A DNA stretch of 64,000 nucleotides from Hafnia psychrotolerans (GCF_014639435.1 NZ_BMFZ01000009.1:160432-224431); one strand, 5' to 3'; shown: positions 36,225 to 49,457, numbered from the stretch's first letter. Notes: generated by a model from the sequence alone, not told the origin. Numbers and translations: made by a program.

Positions 36225-37457
36225 GTGCGAAAAAGCCCTCTGCGATTTTTAATTATCCTGCTGATTCTGGTGATTGCGGCGACAAGCATCTGGTATTTCT
36301 ATGTGGATAAGTCCGGTTCACACAGCATAAAAGCTGACACTCCCGATGCGAAAAATGCTGCACGGCATGCCGGGGGACGCCGCAATATGCCGCTGCCGCC
36401 GGTTCAAGCCGCGATGACCATAGAGAAATCCGTACCACAGTATCTCAGCGGGCTTGGCACCGTGACGGCGTCCAATACCGTGACGTTACGCAGCCGGGTT
36501 GACGGTCAACTGATGTCGCTGCATTTCACTGAGGGCCAGCAGGTCAAAACCGGTGACCTGTTAGCAGAGATCGACCCGCGTCCGTATCAGGTCCAACTTA
36601 CCGAGGCGCTGGGGCAGATCAACAAAGATCAGGCCACGCTCGATAACGCCCGCCGTGATCTGGCGCGTTACCAACAACTGGTTAAAACCAACATGGTTTC
36701 ACGTCAGGATCTCGACACCCAGCAGTCTCTGGTGCGCCAGAGTGAAGGTGCGGTGGCGGTAGATCAGGGCGCGGTTGACAGTGCCAAACTGCAACTGACC
36801 TACAGCAAAATCACTTCGCCGATCGATGGCCGTGTAGGCCTCAAACTGGTGGATGTCGGTAATATCATCTCCAGCAGCGACACCACAGGCATTGTGGTTT
36901 TGACCCAAACGCAGCCCATAGACGTGATTTTCACCCTGCCCGAAGCCACCATCGGTGCCATCCTCCAGTCGCAGAAAAGCGGCCAGCCGCTGACGGTGGA
37001 GGCCTGGGACCGCACCAATCAGCATCAGCTGACGCAGGGCACCTTGCTGACCCTCGATAACCAAATCGATGTCACTACCGGCACCATCAAGTTGAAAGCG
37101 CGCTTCAGCAATCAGGACAACGCGCTGTTCCCCAACCAGTTTGTCAATGCACGGCTGAAAATCGGCACACTGCAAAACGCCGTCGTCGTACCTACCGCCG
37201 CAGTACAAATGGGCAACGATGGCCACTTCGTCTGGGTGGTGGGGAGCGATAACAAAGTCAGTAAACACATAGTGACTACCGGCACACAAGACAGTCAGCA
37301 AACCGTGGTCACCGCCGGGCTGAGTGCCGGGGTTAACGTGGTGACCGATGGTATTGACCGTCTGACCGAAGGCGCTACCGTCGAGGTTATCCGGCCAGAA
37401 ACCGCAGCGGTGGCCGATAAAGCGCCTGAAAAACATCACCGCCAAAGGAAGTCCTAA
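36225..37457 (+). CDS. mdtA: multidrug efflux RND transporter periplasmic adaptor MdtA
   Basis: The periplasmic membrane-fusion subunit of MdtABC, which with TolC exports bile salts, novobiocin and other compounds. The 410-residue product has an N-terminal membrane anchor ([19 protein letters not shown]), then the lipoyl/hairpin block [37 protein letters not shown] and the beta-barrel [18 protein letters not shown]. The start is taken as GTG at 36225 (VRKSPLRF...), giving the E. coli length (415); the open frame begins at 36117 but the extra residues are not conserved. A TTTCCTCCAT stretch near 36128 weakly recalls the BaeR box TTTTTCTCCATDATTGGC. First of a six-gene operon; its stop overlaps mdtB (TAATG). 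Confidence 0.93.
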   Translation: MRKSPLRFLIILLILVIAATSIWYFYVDKSGSHSIKADTPDAKNAARHAGGRRNMPLPPVQAAMTIEKSVPQYLSGLGTVTASNTVTLRSRVDGQLMSLHFTEGQQVKTGDLLAEIDPRPYQVQLTEALGQINKDQATLDNARRDLARYQQLVKTNMVSRQDLDTQQSLVRQSEGAVAVDQGAVDSAKLQLTYSKITSPIDGRVGLKLVDVGNIISSSDTTGIVVLTQTQPIDVIFTLPEATIGAILQSQKSGQPLTVEAWDRTNQHQLTQGTLLTLDNQIDVTTGTIKLKARFSNQDNALFPNQFVNARLKIGTLQNAVVVPTAAVQMGNDGHFVWVVGSDNKVSKHIVTTGTQDSQQTVVTAGLSAGVNVVTDGIDRLTEGATVEVIRPETAAVADKAPEKHHRQRKS

Positions 37458-40400
37458 TGCAAGCGATGCCGGATAAACCTCAGGGCGGGCCGTCACGGCT
37501 GTTTATTCTGCGCCCGGTGGCCACCACGCTGCTGATGATCGCCATTCTTCTGGCCGGTATTATCGGCTACCGTGCCCTGCCGGTTGCCGCGTTGCCAGAG
37601 GTTGATTACCCGACTATTCAGGTGATTACGCTCTATCCCGGTGCCAGCCCAGATGTCACGACTTCAGCGATTACTGCGCCTCTGGAACGCCAGTTCGGGC
37701 AGATGTCGGGCCTGAAGCAGATGCAGTCGCAAAGCGCCGGTGGCGCATCCGTTATCACGCTGCAGTTCGCCCTGGAACTGCCACTGGATGTCGCCGAGCA
37801 GGAAGTGCAGGCGGCCATCAATTCCGCCACCAATTTGCTGCCCACCGATCTGCCAAATCCGCCGGTTTATAGCAAAGTTAATCCTGCCGATCCGCCCATC
37901 ATGACACTGGCGGTGACATCAAGCGCCCTGTCGATGACGGCGGTGGAAGATCTGGTGGAAACCCGCGTGATGCAAAAGCTGGCCCAGGTCAACGGAGTAG
38001 GACGGGTCAGTATTTCCGGTGGGCAGCGCCCGGCAGTGCGAGTGAAACTCAATGCACCGGCCATGTCGGCCCTCGGGCTGACCAGCGAAGAAGTGCGTGC
38101 AGCCATCGCGGCGGCTAACGTCAATTCAGCCAAGGGCAGCTTTGACGGCCCGGAGCGCTCAGTCACGCTGTCCGCCAATGACCAGATGAAAACCGCCGCC
38201 GATTACCGCGCGCTAGTGGTCAGTTATAAAAACGACGCACCGGTGCGGCTTAGCGATATTGCCAGCGTCGAACAAGGGGCCGAAAACAATAAACTGGCGG
38301 CATGGGCCGACACACATCCGGCCATTGTGTTGAGTATTCAACGCCAGCCAGGTGCCAATGTGATCACCACCGCTGACAGCATCCGGGCGATGTTGCCATC
38401 GCTACAACAGAATCTGCCGAAATCTGTCCACATCGAACGGATGACCGACCGCACCGTCACCATCCGGCACTCGGTCAGCGACGTACAGTTCGAGTTATTG
38501 CTCTCGGTGGCGCTGGTCGTCATGGTGATATATCTGTTTTTACGCAATGTCGCCGCGACGCTGATCCCCAGCGTGGCCGTACCGCTGTCGCTGATTGGCA
38601 CCTTTGCTGCCATGTATTTTCTGGGCTTCTCGGTCAACAACCTGACCTTGATGGCGCTGACCATCGCCACCGGGTTTGTGGTTGATGACGCCATCGTGGT
38701 GATCGAAAATATTTCGCGTTATATCGAGAAAGGCGAAACACCGCTCAATGCTGCGCTGAAAGGGGCGGGCGAAATCGGCTTTACCATCATTTCTCTGACT
38801 TTTTCGCTGATTGCCGTGCTAATTCCGCTGCTATTTATGGGTGATATCGTCGGGCGTTTATTTCGCGAATTTGCCGTGACGCTGGCGGTAGCCATTCTGA
38901 TTTCCGCCATCGTCTCGCTCACCCTGACACCCATGATGTGCGCACGTATGCTCAGCCATGAATCGCTGCGTAAACAGAATCGTTTTTCACGCGCCTCCGA
39001 GCGGATGTTTGAGCGCATTATTGCCACTTATGGTCGCGGCCTGACGGTGGTGCTACGCCATCAGTGGCTGACGCTCGGCGTCGCGCTCGGTACTCTGGCG
39101 CTGACCGCCCTGCTCTATATTTTGATCCCCAAAGGTTTTTTCCCGGTGCAAGATAACGGGCTGATTCAGGGCACACTGGTGGCGCCACAGTCGGTGTCAT
39201 TCAGTAATATGGCTAGCCGTCAGCAGCAGGCGGCGGCCATTATTTTGCAGGATCAGGATGTGGAAAGTCTGACCTCGTTTATCGGTGTGGACGGCACCAA
39301 CCCGACGCTCAATACCGGCCGCTTACAGATTGCCCTCAAACCACTGAGCGACCGCAGTGACAGAGTGGACACCATTATTCCGCGTTTGCAGAAGGCCGTC
39401 GCCAAAGTACCGGGGATCGCGCTTTATCTGCAGCCAGTGCAGGATCTGACCATCGATACTCAGGTGGCCCGCACGCAATACCAGTTCACCTTGCAGACGC
39501 TAACGGCCGATTCACTCGGTCGCTGGGTGCCGCAATTGCTGGATAATTTGCGCGCCCTGCCACAGTTGCAGGATGTGAGCAGCGACTGGCAGGATCAGGG
39601 GCTGGAAGCCTACATCAAGGTCGATCGCGACAGTGCCAGCCGTCTGGGCATCAGCATGACTGACGTCGACAACGCGTTGTACAACGCATTCGCCCAACGG
39701 CTGATCTCTACCATTTATACCCAGGCCAACCAATACCGCGTGGTATTGGAACAGGACACGGCACAAACGCCCGGCCTGAGCGCCTTGCAGAATATCCGCT
39801 TGATTGGCAGCAATGGCACCAGCATTCCGCTTAGTGCCATCGCGCAGTTTGAGCTGCGCAAAACGCCGCTTTCGGTCAACCATCTCGACCAGTTCCTGTC
39901 GGCCAGCGTGTCATTTAACGTGTCCCCCGGTTATTCCCTCGGCGAAGCGGTTAACGCCATAAAACAGGCCCAACAGCAGTTGGATCTTCCCGCCGATATC
40001 AGCGTGCATTTTCAGGGTGCCACGCTGGCATTTGAAGCTGCGCTCAGCAGTACGCTGTGGCTTATTCTGGCCGCTGTGGTGGCAATGTACATCGTGCTTG
40101 GCGTGCTTTATGAAAGCTTTATTCACCCGGTCACGATTCTGTCGACGCTGCCAACGGCAGGCGTGGGCGCACTGCTGGCACTGATGCTGGCAGGCAGCGA
40201 GTTAGATGTGATTGCCATCATCGGCATTATTTTGCTGATCGGTATCGTGAAGAAAAACGCCATCATGATGATCGACTTCGCGCTGGCCGCCGAGCGCGAT
40301 CAGGGTATGACGCCGTATGATGCTATTTATCAGGCCTGCCTGTTGCGTTTCAGACCGATTCTGATGACCACGCTGGCGGCGCTGCTTGCCGCATTGCCGC

Positions 40401-40606
40401 TGATGCTCAGTACCGGCGTTGGCGCAGAGCTGCGGCGTCCGCTGGGGATTTGTATGGTCGGCGGGTTGGTGGTCAGTCAGGTACTGACCCTGTTCACCAC
40501 ACCGGTGATTTATCTGCTGTTTGACCGGTTGGCTCGCTGCATACGCCCACATGCTTATCCTCACACCGGGCTACCGCAGCCAGACACTGAGCGACCGCCG
40601 CGATGA
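37457..40606 (+). CDS. mdtB: multidrug efflux RND transporter permease MdtB
   Basis: An inner-membrane proton-driven RND pump subunit that forms a B2C heterotrimer with MdtC. At 1049 residues (E. coli 1040) it has 12 membrane segments, two large periplasmic loops (about residues 35-340 and 560-870) and the proton-relay pair of aspartates in [28 protein letters not shown]. The start [30 protein letters not shown] matches E. coli MdtB. It overlaps mdtA by one base and mdtC by four. Confidence 0.97.
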   Translation: MQAMPDKPQGGPSRLFILRPVATTLLMIAILLAGIIGYRALPVAALPEVDYPTIQVITLYPGASPDVTTSAITAPLERQFGQMSGLKQMQSQSAGGASVITLQFALELPLDVAEQEVQAAINSATNLLPTDLPNPPVYSKVNPADPPIMTLAVTSSALSMTAVEDLVETRVMQKLAQVNGVGRVSISGGQRPAVRVKLNAPAMSALGLTSEEVRAAIAAANVNSAKGSFDGPERSVTLSANDQMKTAADYRALVVSYKNDAPVRLSDIASVEQGAENNKLAAWADTHPAIVLSIQRQPGANVITTADSIRAMLPSLQQNLPKSVHIERMTDRTVTIRHSVSDVQFELLLSVALVVMVIYLFLRNVAATLIPSVAVPLSLIGTFAAMYFLGFSVNNLTLMALTIATGFVVDDAIVVIENISRYIEKGETPLNAALKGAGEIGFTIISLTFSLIAVLIPLLFMGDIVGRLFREFAVTLAVAILISAIVSLTLTPMMCARMLSHESLRKQNRFSRASERMFERIIATYGRGLTVVLRHQWLTLGVALGTLALTALLYILIPKGFFPVQDNGLIQGTLVAPQSVSFSNMASRQQQAAAIILQDQDVESLTSFIGVDGTNPTLNTGRLQIALKPLSDRSDRVDTIIPRLQKAVAKVPGIALYLQPVQDLTIDTQVARTQYQFTLQTLTADSLGRWVPQLLDNLRALPQLQDVSSDWQDQGLEAYIKVDRDSASRLGISMTDVDNALYNAFAQRLISTIYTQANQYRVVLEQDTAQTPGLSALQNIRLIGSNGTSIPLSAIAQFELRKTPLSVNHLDQFLSASVSFNVSPGYSLGEAVNAIKQAQQQLDLPADISVHFQGATLAFEAALSSTLWLILAAVVAMYIVLGVLYESFIHPVTILSTLPTAGVGALLALMLAGSELDVIAIIGIILLIGIVKKNAIMMIDFALAAERDQGMTPYDAIYQACLLRFRPILMTTLAALLAALPLMLSTGVGAELRRPLGICMVGGLVVSQVLTLFTTPVIYLLFDRLARCIRPHAYPHTGLPQPDTERPPR

Positions 40607-43600
40607 ATGTCTTCGCACTGTTCATCCACCGACCTGTCGCCACCATGTTGCTGACACTGGCGATTGTGCTGGCAGGCATACTGGGTTTCCGTCTACTGCC
40701 GGTGGCACCGCTACCGCAGGTGGATTACCCGGTGATTTCGGTTACCGCCACACTGCCCGGTGCGGACCCTGAGACCATGGCAGCGTCAGTGGCGACGCCG
40801 CTGGAAAGCACTCTGGGCCGTATTGCCGGTATCAATGAGATGACCTCCGTCAGTACGCTCGGCAGCACGCGTATCACGCTGGAATTTGATTTTGACCGCG
40901 ATATCAACGGTGCTGCGCGCGATGTGCAGGCAGCGATCAATGCGGCGCAAAGTCTGTTACCGACGGGAATGCCAAACCGCCCGACCTATCGCAAAGCTAA
41001 CCCTTCCGACGCGCCGATCATGATCTTAACCCTGACGTCGGATACCTACAGTCAGGGCCAGCTGTATGACTTCGCCTCAACACAACTGGCGCAAACTATT
41101 TCGCAGTTGGACGGCGTGGGTGATGTCACGGTTGGCGGCAGTTCCCTGCCTGCGGTCAGGGTTGATCTCAATCCTGAAGCGCTGTTCAATCAGGGCGTAT
41201 CGCTGGACGCCGTGCGTCAGGCAATAGCCGCTGCCAACGTACGCAAGCCACAAGGCGCGCTGGAAGATAAGAACCAGCGCTGGCAGATCCGCACCAATGA
41301 TGCCCTCAAGACCGCTAAAGATTACGCACCGCTGGTGATTCACGTCAGTAACGGTAATACCGTGCATCTGCGTGATGTCGCCACCGTCAGCGACGACGTG
41401 CAGGATCACCGTAACGCCGGGCAAACCAGCCTGAGCAAAGGAGGCGTGAGACCGGCGATCCTGCTGGTTGTGCGCCGCAGTGCAGACGCCAATATTATCG
41501 CCACCGTGGACGGTATCCGGGCGGAATTACCGCTGCTGCGTGAGGTTATTCCGGCTGCCATCAGTTTGCAGGTGGCGCAGGACCGTTCACCCACCATTCG
41601 CGCCTCACTGAATGAGGTGGAAATCTCGCTGAGTATCGCGGTGGCGTTGGTGATCCTGGTGGTTTTCCTGTTCCTGCGCTCGTGGCGTGCGACGTTGATC
41701 CCAGCCGTCGCCGTGCCGGTGTCGCTGATCGGCACCTTTGCCGCCATGTATCTGTGCGGCTTTAGCTTGAATAACCTGTCGCTGATGGCGCTGACCATCG
41801 CCACCGGTTTTGTCGTCGACGACGCCATCGTGGTGCTGGAAAATATTTCACGGCATATCGAAGCCGGAATGAAGCCGATGAACGCCGCGTTACAGGGTGT
41901 CAGAGAGGTCGGATTTACCGTGTTGTCAATGAGCCTGTCACTGGTGGCAGTGTTTATTCCGCTGCTGCTGATGAACGGTTTACCGGGGCGGCTGTTTCGC
42001 GAGTTTGCCGTGACGCTGTCCGTGGCGATAGGTATTTCTCTGCTGGTGTCGCTGACGTTAACGCCGATGATGTGTGCATGGCTACTGCGACCGTCAGCCC
42101 TGCCTCCGCCGCCGAAAAAGCGCGGTGTCAGCCGACTGCTGCTGCGCATGCAACAAGGTTATGGCCGTTCGCTGAACTGGGTGCTCAATCATGCACGCTG
42201 GGTCGGCGTGGTGCTGCTGGCGACCATCGCGCTTAATGTCTGGTTGTATATTGCCATCCCGAAAACGTTCTTTCCTGAACAAGACACTGGCCGCCTGATG
42301 GGCTTTATTCAGGCAGATCAGAGCATTTCGTTTCAGGCGATGAAAAGTAAAATGTCTGACTTTATCCGCTTAGTCAGCCAGGATAGCGATGTCGCCAATG
42401 TCACCGGTTATACCGGCGGTTCACGCACGAACAGTGGAATGATGTTTATTTCTCTCAAGCCACTGTCAGTGCGTAAAAGTAATGCACAGGAAGTGATTGC
42501 ACGTATCCGCACCGCCGCATCTCAGGAAGCCGGTGCCGGGCTCTATCTCTCGGCCGTGCAGGACGTGCGTGTCGGTGGGCGACAGGGAAATGCCAGTTAT
42601 CAGTACACGTTGCTATCGGATAATTTGCAAGATTTACGCCAGTGGGAACCGAAAGTTACCGCAGCGCTCGGCGCGCTACCGGAACTGGCGGATGTCAGTT
42701 CAGATCAACAAAATCACGGTGCAGAGATGCAACTGACCTACGACCGCGCCACGATGGCCCGCCTGGGCATTTCGATTTCCGCTGCCAACGCGCTGCTCAA
42801 TAACGCCTTCGGCCAGCGGCAGATCTCTACGATTTATCAGCCACTAAACCAGTACAAAGTGGTGATGGAAGTCGCACCGCAATATACACAGGATGTCAGT
42901 TCACTCAGTAAAATGTTCATGATTAATAGTGCAGGGGCGTCGGTGCCACTCTCCTCGTTCGCCACATGGCGACCTGCCAACGCGCCGTTGCAGGTGAACC
43001 ACCAGGGAATGTCGGCGGCAGCAACGATCTCCTTTAACTTGCCGGAGGGCGGCAGCTTGTCGGTGGCATCCGCAGCCATTGATCGCACCATGACTCAACT
43101 CGGCGTACCGGCAACCCTCCACGGACAGTACGCCGGTACCGCACAGGTGTTTCAAGACACGCTGAAATCTCAGTTACTGCTGATTATCGCCGCCATCGCT
43201 ACGGTATATATTGTGCTGGGCATATTGTACGAAAGTTATATTCATCCACTGACCATTCTGTCGACTCTGCCTTCAGCGGGCGTCGGTGCGCTGCTGGCAC
43301 TGGAGTTGTTCAGTGCGCCGTTCAGCCTGATCGCCCTGATTGGCATCATGCTGTTGATAGGTATCGTGAAAAAAAATGCCATCATGATGGTGGATTTCGC
43401 CCTCGACGCGCAGAGACGCGGGCACCTTACCGCCCGGGAAGCGATCTTTCAGGCCTGCCTGCTGCGTTTTCGGCCCATCATGATGACCACGCTGGCTGCG
43501 TTGTTTGGGGCACTGCCGCTAGTGCTGACATCAGGCGACGGCGCTGAGCTGCGCCAACCGCTTGGCATTACCATCGTCGGCGGTCTGGTCCTGAGCCAGC

Positions 43601-43707
43601 TATTAACGCTTTACACCACGCCAGTGGTGTATCTGTTTTTTGACCGGTTACGCGGCCGACTCAGTCGACAGCCGCGGCTAACATCACTTGCTGAGACAGA
43701 TCGATGA
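40603..43707 (+). CDS. mdtC: multidrug efflux RND transporter permease MdtC
   Basis: The second RND subunit of the MdtABC pump, 1034 residues (E. coli 1025), clearly paralogous to MdtB. It begins [25 protein letters not shown], has the aspartate pair in [20 protein letters not shown] and the conserved [22 protein letters not shown] near the end. It carries its own docking and porter loops. ATGA overlaps on both sides show tight translational coupling to mdtB and mdtD. Confidence 0.97.
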   Translation: MNVFALFIHRPVATMLLTLAIVLAGILGFRLLPVAPLPQVDYPVISVTATLPGADPETMAASVATPLESTLGRIAGINEMTSVSTLGSTRITLEFDFDRDINGAARDVQAAINAAQSLLPTGMPNRPTYRKANPSDAPIMILTLTSDTYSQGQLYDFASTQLAQTISQLDGVGDVTVGGSSLPAVRVDLNPEALFNQGVSLDAVRQAIAAANVRKPQGALEDKNQRWQIRTNDALKTAKDYAPLVIHVSNGNTVHLRDVATVSDDVQDHRNAGQTSLSKGGVRPAILLVVRRSADANIIATVDGIRAELPLLREVIPAAISLQVAQDRSPTIRASLNEVEISLSIAVALVILVVFLFLRSWRATLIPAVAVPVSLIGTFAAMYLCGFSLNNLSLMALTIATGFVVDDAIVVLENISRHIEAGMKPMNAALQGVREVGFTVLSMSLSLVAVFIPLLLMNGLPGRLFREFAVTLSVAIGISLLVSLTLTPMMCAWLLRPSALPPPPKKRGVSRLLLRMQQGYGRSLNWVLNHARWVGVVLLATIALNVWLYIAIPKTFFPEQDTGRLMGFIQADQSISFQAMKSKMSDFIRLVSQDSDVANVTGYTGGSRTNSGMMFISLKPLSVRKSNAQEVIARIRTAASQEAGAGLYLSAVQDVRVGGRQGNASYQYTLLSDNLQDLRQWEPKVTAALGALPELADVSSDQQNHGAEMQLTYDRATMARLGISISAANALLNNAFGQRQISTIYQPLNQYKVVMEVAPQYTQDVSSLSKMFMINSAGASVPLSSFATWRPANAPLQVNHQGMSAAATISFNLPEGGSLSVASAAIDRTMTQLGVPATLHGQYAGTAQVFQDTLKSQLLLIIAAIATVYIVLGILYESYIHPLTILSTLPSAGVGALLALELFSAPFSLIALIGIMLLIGIVKKNAIMMVDFALDAQRRGHLTAREAIFQACLLRFRPIMMTTLAALFGALPLVLTSGDGAELRQPLGITIVGGLVLSQLLTLYTTPVVYLFFDRLRGRLSRQPRLTSLAETDR

Positions 43708-45179
43708 CATCACCCTCAGAGATAACAGACGCTAAGCCACCTGCCCCGCTCCCACCTTCAGTGCGCTGGCAGTTGTGGATCGTGGCTTTTGGCTTTTTCA
43801 TGCAGGCACTGGACACCACCATCGTCAACACGGCGCTGCCATCAATGGCGGCCAGCCTCGGTGAAAATCCGCTGCATATGCACAGCGTGGTAGTGGCTTA
43901 TGTGCTGACCGTGGCGGTGATGCTGCCCGCCAGCGGCTGGCTGGCGGACCGCGTCGGAGTCAAATGGGTGTTCTTTTCGGCGATTGTGCTATTTACCCTT
44001 GGCTCGCTGCTGTGCGCGCAATCGTCCAGTTTACAGACGCTGGTGATGTCCCGCGTGGTTCAGGGAATCGGTGGCGCGATGATGGTGCCGGTCGGGCGGC
44101 TGACCGTGCTGAAAATCGTACCGCGCAGCGAATATATGGCCGCGATGACCATGGTGACCCTGCCCGGTCAGATCGGCCCGCTGCTGGGTCCTGCGCTGGG
44201 CGGTTTTCTGGTGGAGTACGCCAGTTGGCACTGGATTTTCCTGATTAATCTGCCCGTAGGCCTGGCCGGATGCATCGCCACATTGATGATCATGCCCAAT
44301 TACCAGATGCAGACCCGACGCTTTGATATTCGCGGTTTCGTGATGCTGGCTGTCGGCATGGCGACCCTGACGCTGGCGCTGGACGGCAGCCGTGGGCTCG
44401 GCCTTTCGTCGTGGCAGTTGGTGTTGCTGGTAGCGGTGGGTATCGCGTCGCTGGGGGTTTACTGGCTGCACGCACGCGGCAATCTGTCCGCGCTGTTCTC
44501 ACTGCGTTTGTTTCATACCCCAACGTTTAAAATAGGTCTAATCGGCAGCTTCCTCGGCCGTATCGGCAGCGGTATGTTGCCGTTTATGACGCCGGTATTT
44601 CTGCAACTCGGCATGGGGTTTACGCCGTTCAATGCCGGCCTGATGATGGTCCCGATGGTGCTCGGCAGCATGGGCATGAAGCGCATCGTGGTCAGGCTGG
44701 TGAATAAACTCGGCTATCGCCAGGCGCTGGTCACAGCCACATTGCTACTGGCGCTGATCACCCTGATCTTTCCATTCGTTGCCATTTATGGCGCATTCTG
44801 GATGATCCCGGTGATACTGTTCTTCCAGGGCATGGTCAACTCACTGCGCTTCTCGTCGATGAATACGCTGACGCTCAAAGATCTGCCATCACGTTTGGCA
44901 AGCAGCGGCAACAGTTTGCTGTCGATGGTGATGCAACTGTCGATGAGTCTTGGTGTCAGCATTGTGGGGATTTTTCTTGGTCTGTTTGCGCATCAACACG
45001 TCATTGCAGGTAGCAATGGTATGCACAACACCTTTATTTATTCTTATTTATGTATATCCCTGGTTATCGCCCTACCTGCCTGGGTGTTCTTACACGTCCC
45101 CGAAGATGGCCGAAAACAAACCCTAACTGATCGCCGCCACGCGCAGGCTGGTTCATCCGACCCAATGAGAAAATCATGA
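43704..45179 (+). CDS. mdtD: MFS transporter MdtD (DHA2 family)
   Basis: A 14-TM-type major facilitator of the drug:H+ antiporter-2 family, 491 residues. Motifs are [19 protein letters not shown] (motif D1), [28 protein letters not shown] (motif A) and [19 protein letters not shown] (motif C region). In E. coli MdtD is not needed for MdtABC efflux, and a role in citrate/iron-citrate export has been suggested. It is the fourth gene of the mdtABCD-baeSR operon and overlaps baeS by four bases. Confidence 0.94.
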   Translation: MTSPSEITDAKPPAPLPPSVRWQLWIVAFGFFMQALDTTIVNTALPSMAASLGENPLHMHSVVVAYVLTVAVMLPASGWLADRVGVKWVFFSAIVLFTLGSLLCAQSSSLQTLVMSRVVQGIGGAMMVPVGRLTVLKIVPRSEYMAAMTMVTLPGQIGPLLGPALGGFLVEYASWHWIFLINLPVGLAGCIATLMIMPNYQMQTRRFDIRGFVMLAVGMATLTLALDGSRGLGLSSWQLVLLVAVGIASLGVYWLHARGNLSALFSLRLFHTPTFKIGLIGSFLGRIGSGMLPFMTPVFLQLGMGFTPFNAGLMMVPMVLGSMGMKRIVVRLVNKLGYRQALVTATLLLALITLIFPFVAIYGAFWMIPVILFFQGMVNSLRFSSMNTLTLKDLPSRLASSGNSLLSMVMQLSMSLGVSIVGIFLGLFAHQHVIAGSNGMHNTFIYSYLCISLVIALPAWVFLHVPEDGRKQTLTDRRHAQAGSSDPMRKS

Positions 45180-46567
45180 AACCTGGAATTACAGCCAAAT
45201 TGTTTATGGCCATTTTCTTCACCTGCGGGCTGGTGTTAATCACCATGAACTGGGGCGTGAGAATGAGTTTTGAACACGGATTTATCGACTATATTCGTCA
45301 AAGTAATGAGCAACGGATGGAGCTGCTGGCCGATACCTTGCAGGAACAGTACAAACAGCACGGCAGTTGGGAGTTTTTGCAAAAAAATGACAAGTTGATC
45401 TATCAGATCATGCGTTCGTTTGAGCAGAACAGCGCCAGCAGTCAGATGCTACCGCCTCAGGGCTGGCGGACAAAATTCTGGATACTCGACAGCCACAATC
45501 AACGCATTGGCGGCTCCGAAGCGCCCATCCCGGCGGATCTGAGAGGTCTCCGGCGCATTATGATCGTTGACGGTATGAACATCGGTACGGTGCTCTCCAC
45601 GCCCGCCGAGCGCCTGACGCGCAACGCCGATATTAACTTTGACCGTCAGCAAAACCGCACCAGTTGGATCATTGTCGGTTTCACCACGCTGTTAGCCGCC
45701 GCCGTCACTTGGCTGCTGTCACGCGGCATGCTGGCACCGGTCAAACGGCTGGTTCAGGGGACGCACCAACTGGCAGCGGGAAATTTCAGCAGCCGGGTCA
45801 AAGTAGACAGTCAAGATGAGCTTGGAAAACTGGCGCAGGACTTCAACCAGTTGGCGATGACGCTGGAAAAGAATGAGCAGATGCGGCGTGCCTTTATGGC
45901 CGATATTTCTCATGAGCTACGCACGCCACTGGCGGTACTGCGCGGCGAACTGGAAGCCATGCAGGACGGCGTTCGAAAGATGACGCTAGACTCGCTGGGT
46001 TCGTTGCAGTCAGAAGTCTCCATTCTGACCAAGCTCGTGGATGATCTGCATCAGCTTTCGCTCTCTGACGCGGGTGCGTTGGCCTACCGTAAAGAGGAGA
46101 TCGATGCGGTGCATCTGATTCAGTTGGCGGAAGCCGGTTATCGTGATCGCTTCCGGCAGAAGCAACTGACGCTTTCGAGTTCGCTACCGGAGAAAGTCAT
46201 GCTGTTTGGTGACCCGCAGCGCCTGTCACAGCTGTTCAATAATTTGCTGGAAAACAGCCTGCGCTATACTGATGGCGGGGGCGGTTTGGAAATTATTGCC
46301 AACAAACAGGATAAATCGCTGCGTATTATTTTTCAGGACACTGCACCGGGCATTAATGACGAACAACTACAGCATATTTTCGAACGATTTTACCGTGCTG
46401 AAGGATCGCGTAACCGCGCCAGCGGCGGTTCCGGTTTGGGCCTGGCGATCTGCCAAAATATTGTTGAAGCCCACAGCGGACGGATAAATGCCAGCAAGTC
46501 ACCTTCCGGCGGCATCTGTATGACCATTAATCTGCCACTTTCTATTCAACTTGGACCGAGAAACTGA
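45176..46567 (+). CDS. baeS: envelope stress sensor histidine kinase BaeS
   Basis: Senses envelope damage and phosphorylates BaeR. The order is TM1 (about residues 8-28), a periplasmic domain with the long helical [27 protein letters not shown]2 (about 162-185), HAMP, and HisKA with the phospho-accepting histidine in [20 protein letters not shown] (near residue 250). The ATPase domain has N box [14 protein letters not shown]1 DTAPGIND and G2 [14 protein letters not shown]. 463 residues against 467 in E. coli. The baeR ATG directly follows the stop. Confidence 0.96.
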   Translation: MKPGITAKLFMAIFFTCGLVLITMNWGVRMSFEHGFIDYIRQSNEQRMELLADTLQEQYKQHGSWEFLQKNDKLIYQIMRSFEQNSASSQMLPPQGWRTKFWILDSHNQRIGGSEAPIPADLRGLRRIMIVDGMNIGTVLSTPAERLTRNADINFDRQQNRTSWIIVGFTTLLAAAVTWLLSRGMLAPVKRLVQGTHQLAAGNFSSRVKVDSQDELGKLAQDFNQLAMTLEKNEQMRRAFMADISHELRTPLAVLRGELEAMQDGVRKMTLDSLGSLQSEVSILTKLVDDLHQLSLSDAGALAYRKEEIDAVHLIQLAEAGYRDRFRQKQLTLSSSLPEKVMLFGDPQRLSQLFNNLLENSLRYTDGGGGLEIIANKQDKSLRIIFQDTAPGINDEQLQHIFERFYRAEGSRNRASGGSGLGLAICQNIVEAHSGRINASKSPSGGICMTINLPLSIQLGPRN

Positions 46568-47287
46568 ATGAATTCCTCTACGATATCTGACCCTGCGCCG
46601 CTGCAAATTTTGATTGTTGAAGATGAGCCGAAACTCGGCCAGTTGTTAGTTGACTACCTCGAAGCCGCCGGTTATGCCACCCAATGGTTGTCCAACGGCA
46701 GTGACGTGGTGCCGCTGGTGAAAGCGAATCCGCCCGCCATGATCCTACTGGACTTGATGCTGCCGGGCAGCAGCGGTCTCAGTATTTGTCGCGATATCCG
46801 TCAGTTTTCCGATATCCCGATCATGATGGTTACCGCCAAAACTGAAGAGATCGACCGACTGCTGGGGCTTGAAATTGGCGCGGATGATTACATCTGCAAA
46901 CCTTACAGCCCGCGTGAAGTGGTCGCCAGAGTCAAAGTGATCCTGCGCCGCTGCATGCGTCCCAGCGACAACCCGGCAGAAGATTTCAGTCTGCACATTG
47001 ACGAAGCCTGTTTTCAGGCCAGCTATAAGGGTCACGAATTAGATCTGACGCCAGCAGAATTCCGGCTGCTGAAAACACTGTCGGTGAAACCGGGCTATGT
47101 CTTCACCCGAGAAATCCTGCTGAATAATCTGTACGACGATTATCGCGTGGTGACCGATCGCACCATCGACAGTCACATTAAGAATTTACGCCGTAAGTTA
47201 GAGTCTATTGACGGAGATAAGGCCTTTATTCGCGCAGTTTACGGCGTGGGCTATCGCTGGGAAGCGGAGCCATGCAGGATAGTGTGA
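46568..47287 (+). CDS. baeR: response regulator BaeR
   Basis: An OmpR-family activator of mdtABCD, acrD and spy in E. coli. The 239-residue product has a receiver domain with the acidic pocket (VEDEPK), the phosphorylation aspartate in [14 protein letters not shown] near residue 61 and lysine in [14 protein letters not shown]. The C-terminal winged helix has [22 protein letters not shown] and [13 protein letters not shown]. Last gene of the operon; no terminator hairpin was found before yegP. Confidence 0.97.
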   Translation: MNSSTISDPAPLQILIVEDEPKLGQLLVDYLEAAGYATQWLSNGSDVVPLVKANPPAMILLDLMLPGSSGLSICRDIRQFSDIPIMMVTAKTEEIDRLLGLEIGADDYICKPYSPREVVARVKVILRRCMRPSDNPAEDFSLHIDEACFQASYKGHELDLTPAEFRLLKTLSVKPGYVFTREILLNNLYDDYRVVTDRTIDSHIKNLRRKLESIDGDKAFIRAVYGVGYRWEAEPCRIV

Positions 47288-47446
47288 CATCGGCTTGATA
47301 TGCTGAGAAATGTAAATCTGGCTTAAGTCTGTAAGCTGCATCACAGTTTTGCAGCTAAATCCCACAGCCAGAGGATCGCCCGCCACCGAAAATCTTGTCG
47401 TTAACTACACTTATCTCTGGATGAAATCACTCATGGGAGAAATCGT

Positions 47447-47785
47447 ATGGCGACAGGCCACTATGAACTTAAAAAAGCGAAGAACGGACAATTTCACTTT
47501 AACCTGAAGGCCGGTAATGGCGAGATTATTCTCACCAGTGAGATGTATGCCAGCAAGGCGTCAACAGAAAATGGCATCGCCTCCGTACAGAGCAATTGCA
47601 CCGAAGAAAGCCAATTTGAAGTCAAACCAGGCAAAAACGGACAACACTATTTTGTCCTCAAGGCCAAAAACTATCAGGTCATTGGCATCAGCGAGATGTA
47701 CACCTCTGACGCGGCGGCGCGTAAAGGCATGGCCTCTGTGATGAATAATGGCTCCTCGACCGAGGTCCGGGATCTCACCCATTAA
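47447..47785 (+). CDS. yegP: UPF0339 protein YegP
   Basis: A small cytoplasmic protein of 112 residues made of two tandem copies of a roughly 50-residue unit: YELKKAKNGQFHFNLKAGNGEIILTSEMYASKASTENGIASVQ and FEVKPGKNGQHYFVLKAKNYQVIGISEMYTSDAAARKGMASV. This is the DUF1508/UPF0339 fold and its function is unknown. GGGAGA lies eight bases before the ATG. The order baeR-yegP-yegQ is that of E. coli. Confidence 0.94.
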   Translation: MATGHYELKKAKNGQFHFNLKAGNGEIILTSEMYASKASTENGIASVQSNCTEESQFEVKPGKNGQHYFVLKAKNYQVIGISEMYTSDAAARKGMASVMNNGSSTEVRDLTH

Positions 47786-48017
47786 TTGAGATTTTACTTC
47801 CCCGAGGCAACGATTCCAGGGCTATAGGCTAAATAGTAAGATTGGCCGCCAACACACCTACGCAGCTTGATGTATGACGGGTATAAATTGATCCAAGCCT
47901 TTGATCGTTTAAATACCCACACTAACAGGCTGCTTTTTCCTTTTTCAGACGTTACAATCCGGGCCTTTCGTCGTCCCTTAGGGGCGGCCCTGACTTGCTA
48001 TCAGACTGAGAATGACT

Positions 48018-49400
48018 ATGTTTACTCCGGAATTACTCTCTCCGGCCGGTTCGCTTAAGAACATGCGCTACGCCTTTGCTTACGGTGCAGACGCAGTTTA
48101 TGCCGGCCAGCCCCGTTACAGCCTGCGCGTGCGCAATAATGAGTTCAACCATCAGAATTTAGCGATCGGCATCAATGAGGCTCATGAGCTGGGCAAAAAA
48201 TTCTATGTGGTGGTGAACATTGCCCCACATAACGCCAAGCTAAAGACCTTTTTGCGTGATTTAAAACCGGTGATCGATATGGGGCCAGATGCGCTGATCA
48301 TGTCCGATCCTGGGCTGATTATGATGGTCCGCGAAGCCTTCCCGCAGATGGATATACATCTTTCGGTGCAGGCGAATGCGGTTAACTGGGCCACCGTGAA
48401 ATTCTGGCAGCAAATGGGGCTGACGCGAGTGATTCTTTCACGCGAGCTCTCACTCGAAGAGATCGCTGAGATCCGTGCTCAGGTGCCAGACATGGAGATC
48501 GAAATCTTCGTGCATGGCGCACTGTGCATGGCGTATTCAGGTCGCTGCCTGCTCTCCGGTTATATTAATAAACGCGACCCGAATCAGGGTACCTGTACTA
48601 ATGCCTGTCGCTGGGAATACAAAGTGCAGCCGGGTAAAGAGGACGATCTTGGTAATATCGTGCATCAGTACGAACCGATCCCCGTGCAACAGGTCGCGGC
48701 AGAAGCAGCACCTGAACCCACGCTGGGCATCGGCCAGCCGACCGACGAAGTCTTTATGCTAGAAGAAGCGCTGCGCCCCGGCGAATATATGAGTGCGTTC
48801 GAAGATGAACACGGCACCTATATCATGAACTCCAAAGATCTCCGCGCCATTCAGCACGTGGAAACCCTGACAAAAATGGGCGTGCATTCGCTGAAAATAG
48901 AAGGCCGCACCAAATCCTTCTATTACTGCGCCCGTACCGCACAGGTGTATCGCCGTGCAATCGATGACGCCGCCGCTGGAAAACCGTTTGACCCGACGCT
49001 GCTCAGCACGCTAGAAGGTCTGGCGCACCGTGGTTACACCGAAGGCTTCCTGCGACGCCATACGCATGATGCCTCGCAGAATTACGAATACGGTTTTTCA
49101 GTCAGCGACCGCCAGCAGTTTGTCGGCGAATTTACCGGTAACCGTGTCGACGGCTGGGCAGAAATCGATGTCAAAAATAAATTCAGCGTTGGCGACAGCG
49201 TGGAAATGATGACGCCAAAAGGCAATGTGCAGTTCAAACTCGAGGCATTGCGTAACAAGAAAGGCCAACCGGTGGAAGTCGCACCCGGTAATGGCCACAT
49301 TGTTTATGTGTCGCTGCCGCAAGAGGTCGATCTGGAGTTCGCTATTTTGTTGCGCAATCTGGAAAACACTGACACACGCAATCCTCACTCTAAAGCCTGA
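48018..49400 (+). CDS. trhP: tRNA 5-hydroxyuridine modification protein TrhP (U32 peptidase family YegQ)
   Basis: A U32-family protein needed for prephenate-dependent hydroxylation of wobble uridine 34 in tRNA. The 460-residue product matches E. coli YegQ/TrhP: MFTPELLSPAGSLKNMRYAFAYGADAVYAG, HLSVQANAVNWATVKFWQQMGLTRVILSREL, and the cysteine cluster in FVHGALCMAYSGRCLLSGYINKRDPNQGTCTNACRWEY that probably binds an Fe-S cluster. The ATG at 48018 is seven bases after GAG; the ATG at 48012 adds two residues not seen in E. coli. Confidence 0.95.
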   Translation: MFTPELLSPAGSLKNMRYAFAYGADAVYAGQPRYSLRVRNNEFNHQNLAIGINEAHELGKKFYVVVNIAPHNAKLKTFLRDLKPVIDMGPDALIMSDPGLIMMVREAFPQMDIHLSVQANAVNWATVKFWQQMGLTRVILSRELSLEEIAEIRAQVPDMEIEIFVHGALCMAYSGRCLLSGYINKRDPNQGTCTNACRWEYKVQPGKEDDLGNIVHQYEPIPVQQVAAEAAPEPTLGIGQPTDEVFMLEEALRPGEYMSAFEDEHGTYIMNSKDLRAIQHVETLTKMGVHSLKIEGRTKSFYYCARTAQVYRRAIDDAAAGKPFDPTLLSTLEGLAHRGYTEGFLRRHTHDASQNYEYGFSVSDRQQFVGEFTGNRVDGWAEIDVKNKFSVGDSVEMMTPKGNVQFKLEALRNKKGQPVEVAPGNGHIVYVSLPQEVDLEFAILLRNLENTDTRNPHSKA

Positions 49401-49433
49401 CGCTAATAATTTCATAAATTAACTTCAACAATG

Positions 49434-49457
49434 ACGCCACATGACGTGGCGTTTTTT
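49434..49457 (+). terminator. rho-independent terminator after trhP
   Basis: ACGCCAC pairs with GTGGCGT around ATGAC, followed by TTTTT, 33 bases after the trhP stop. Confidence 0.93.
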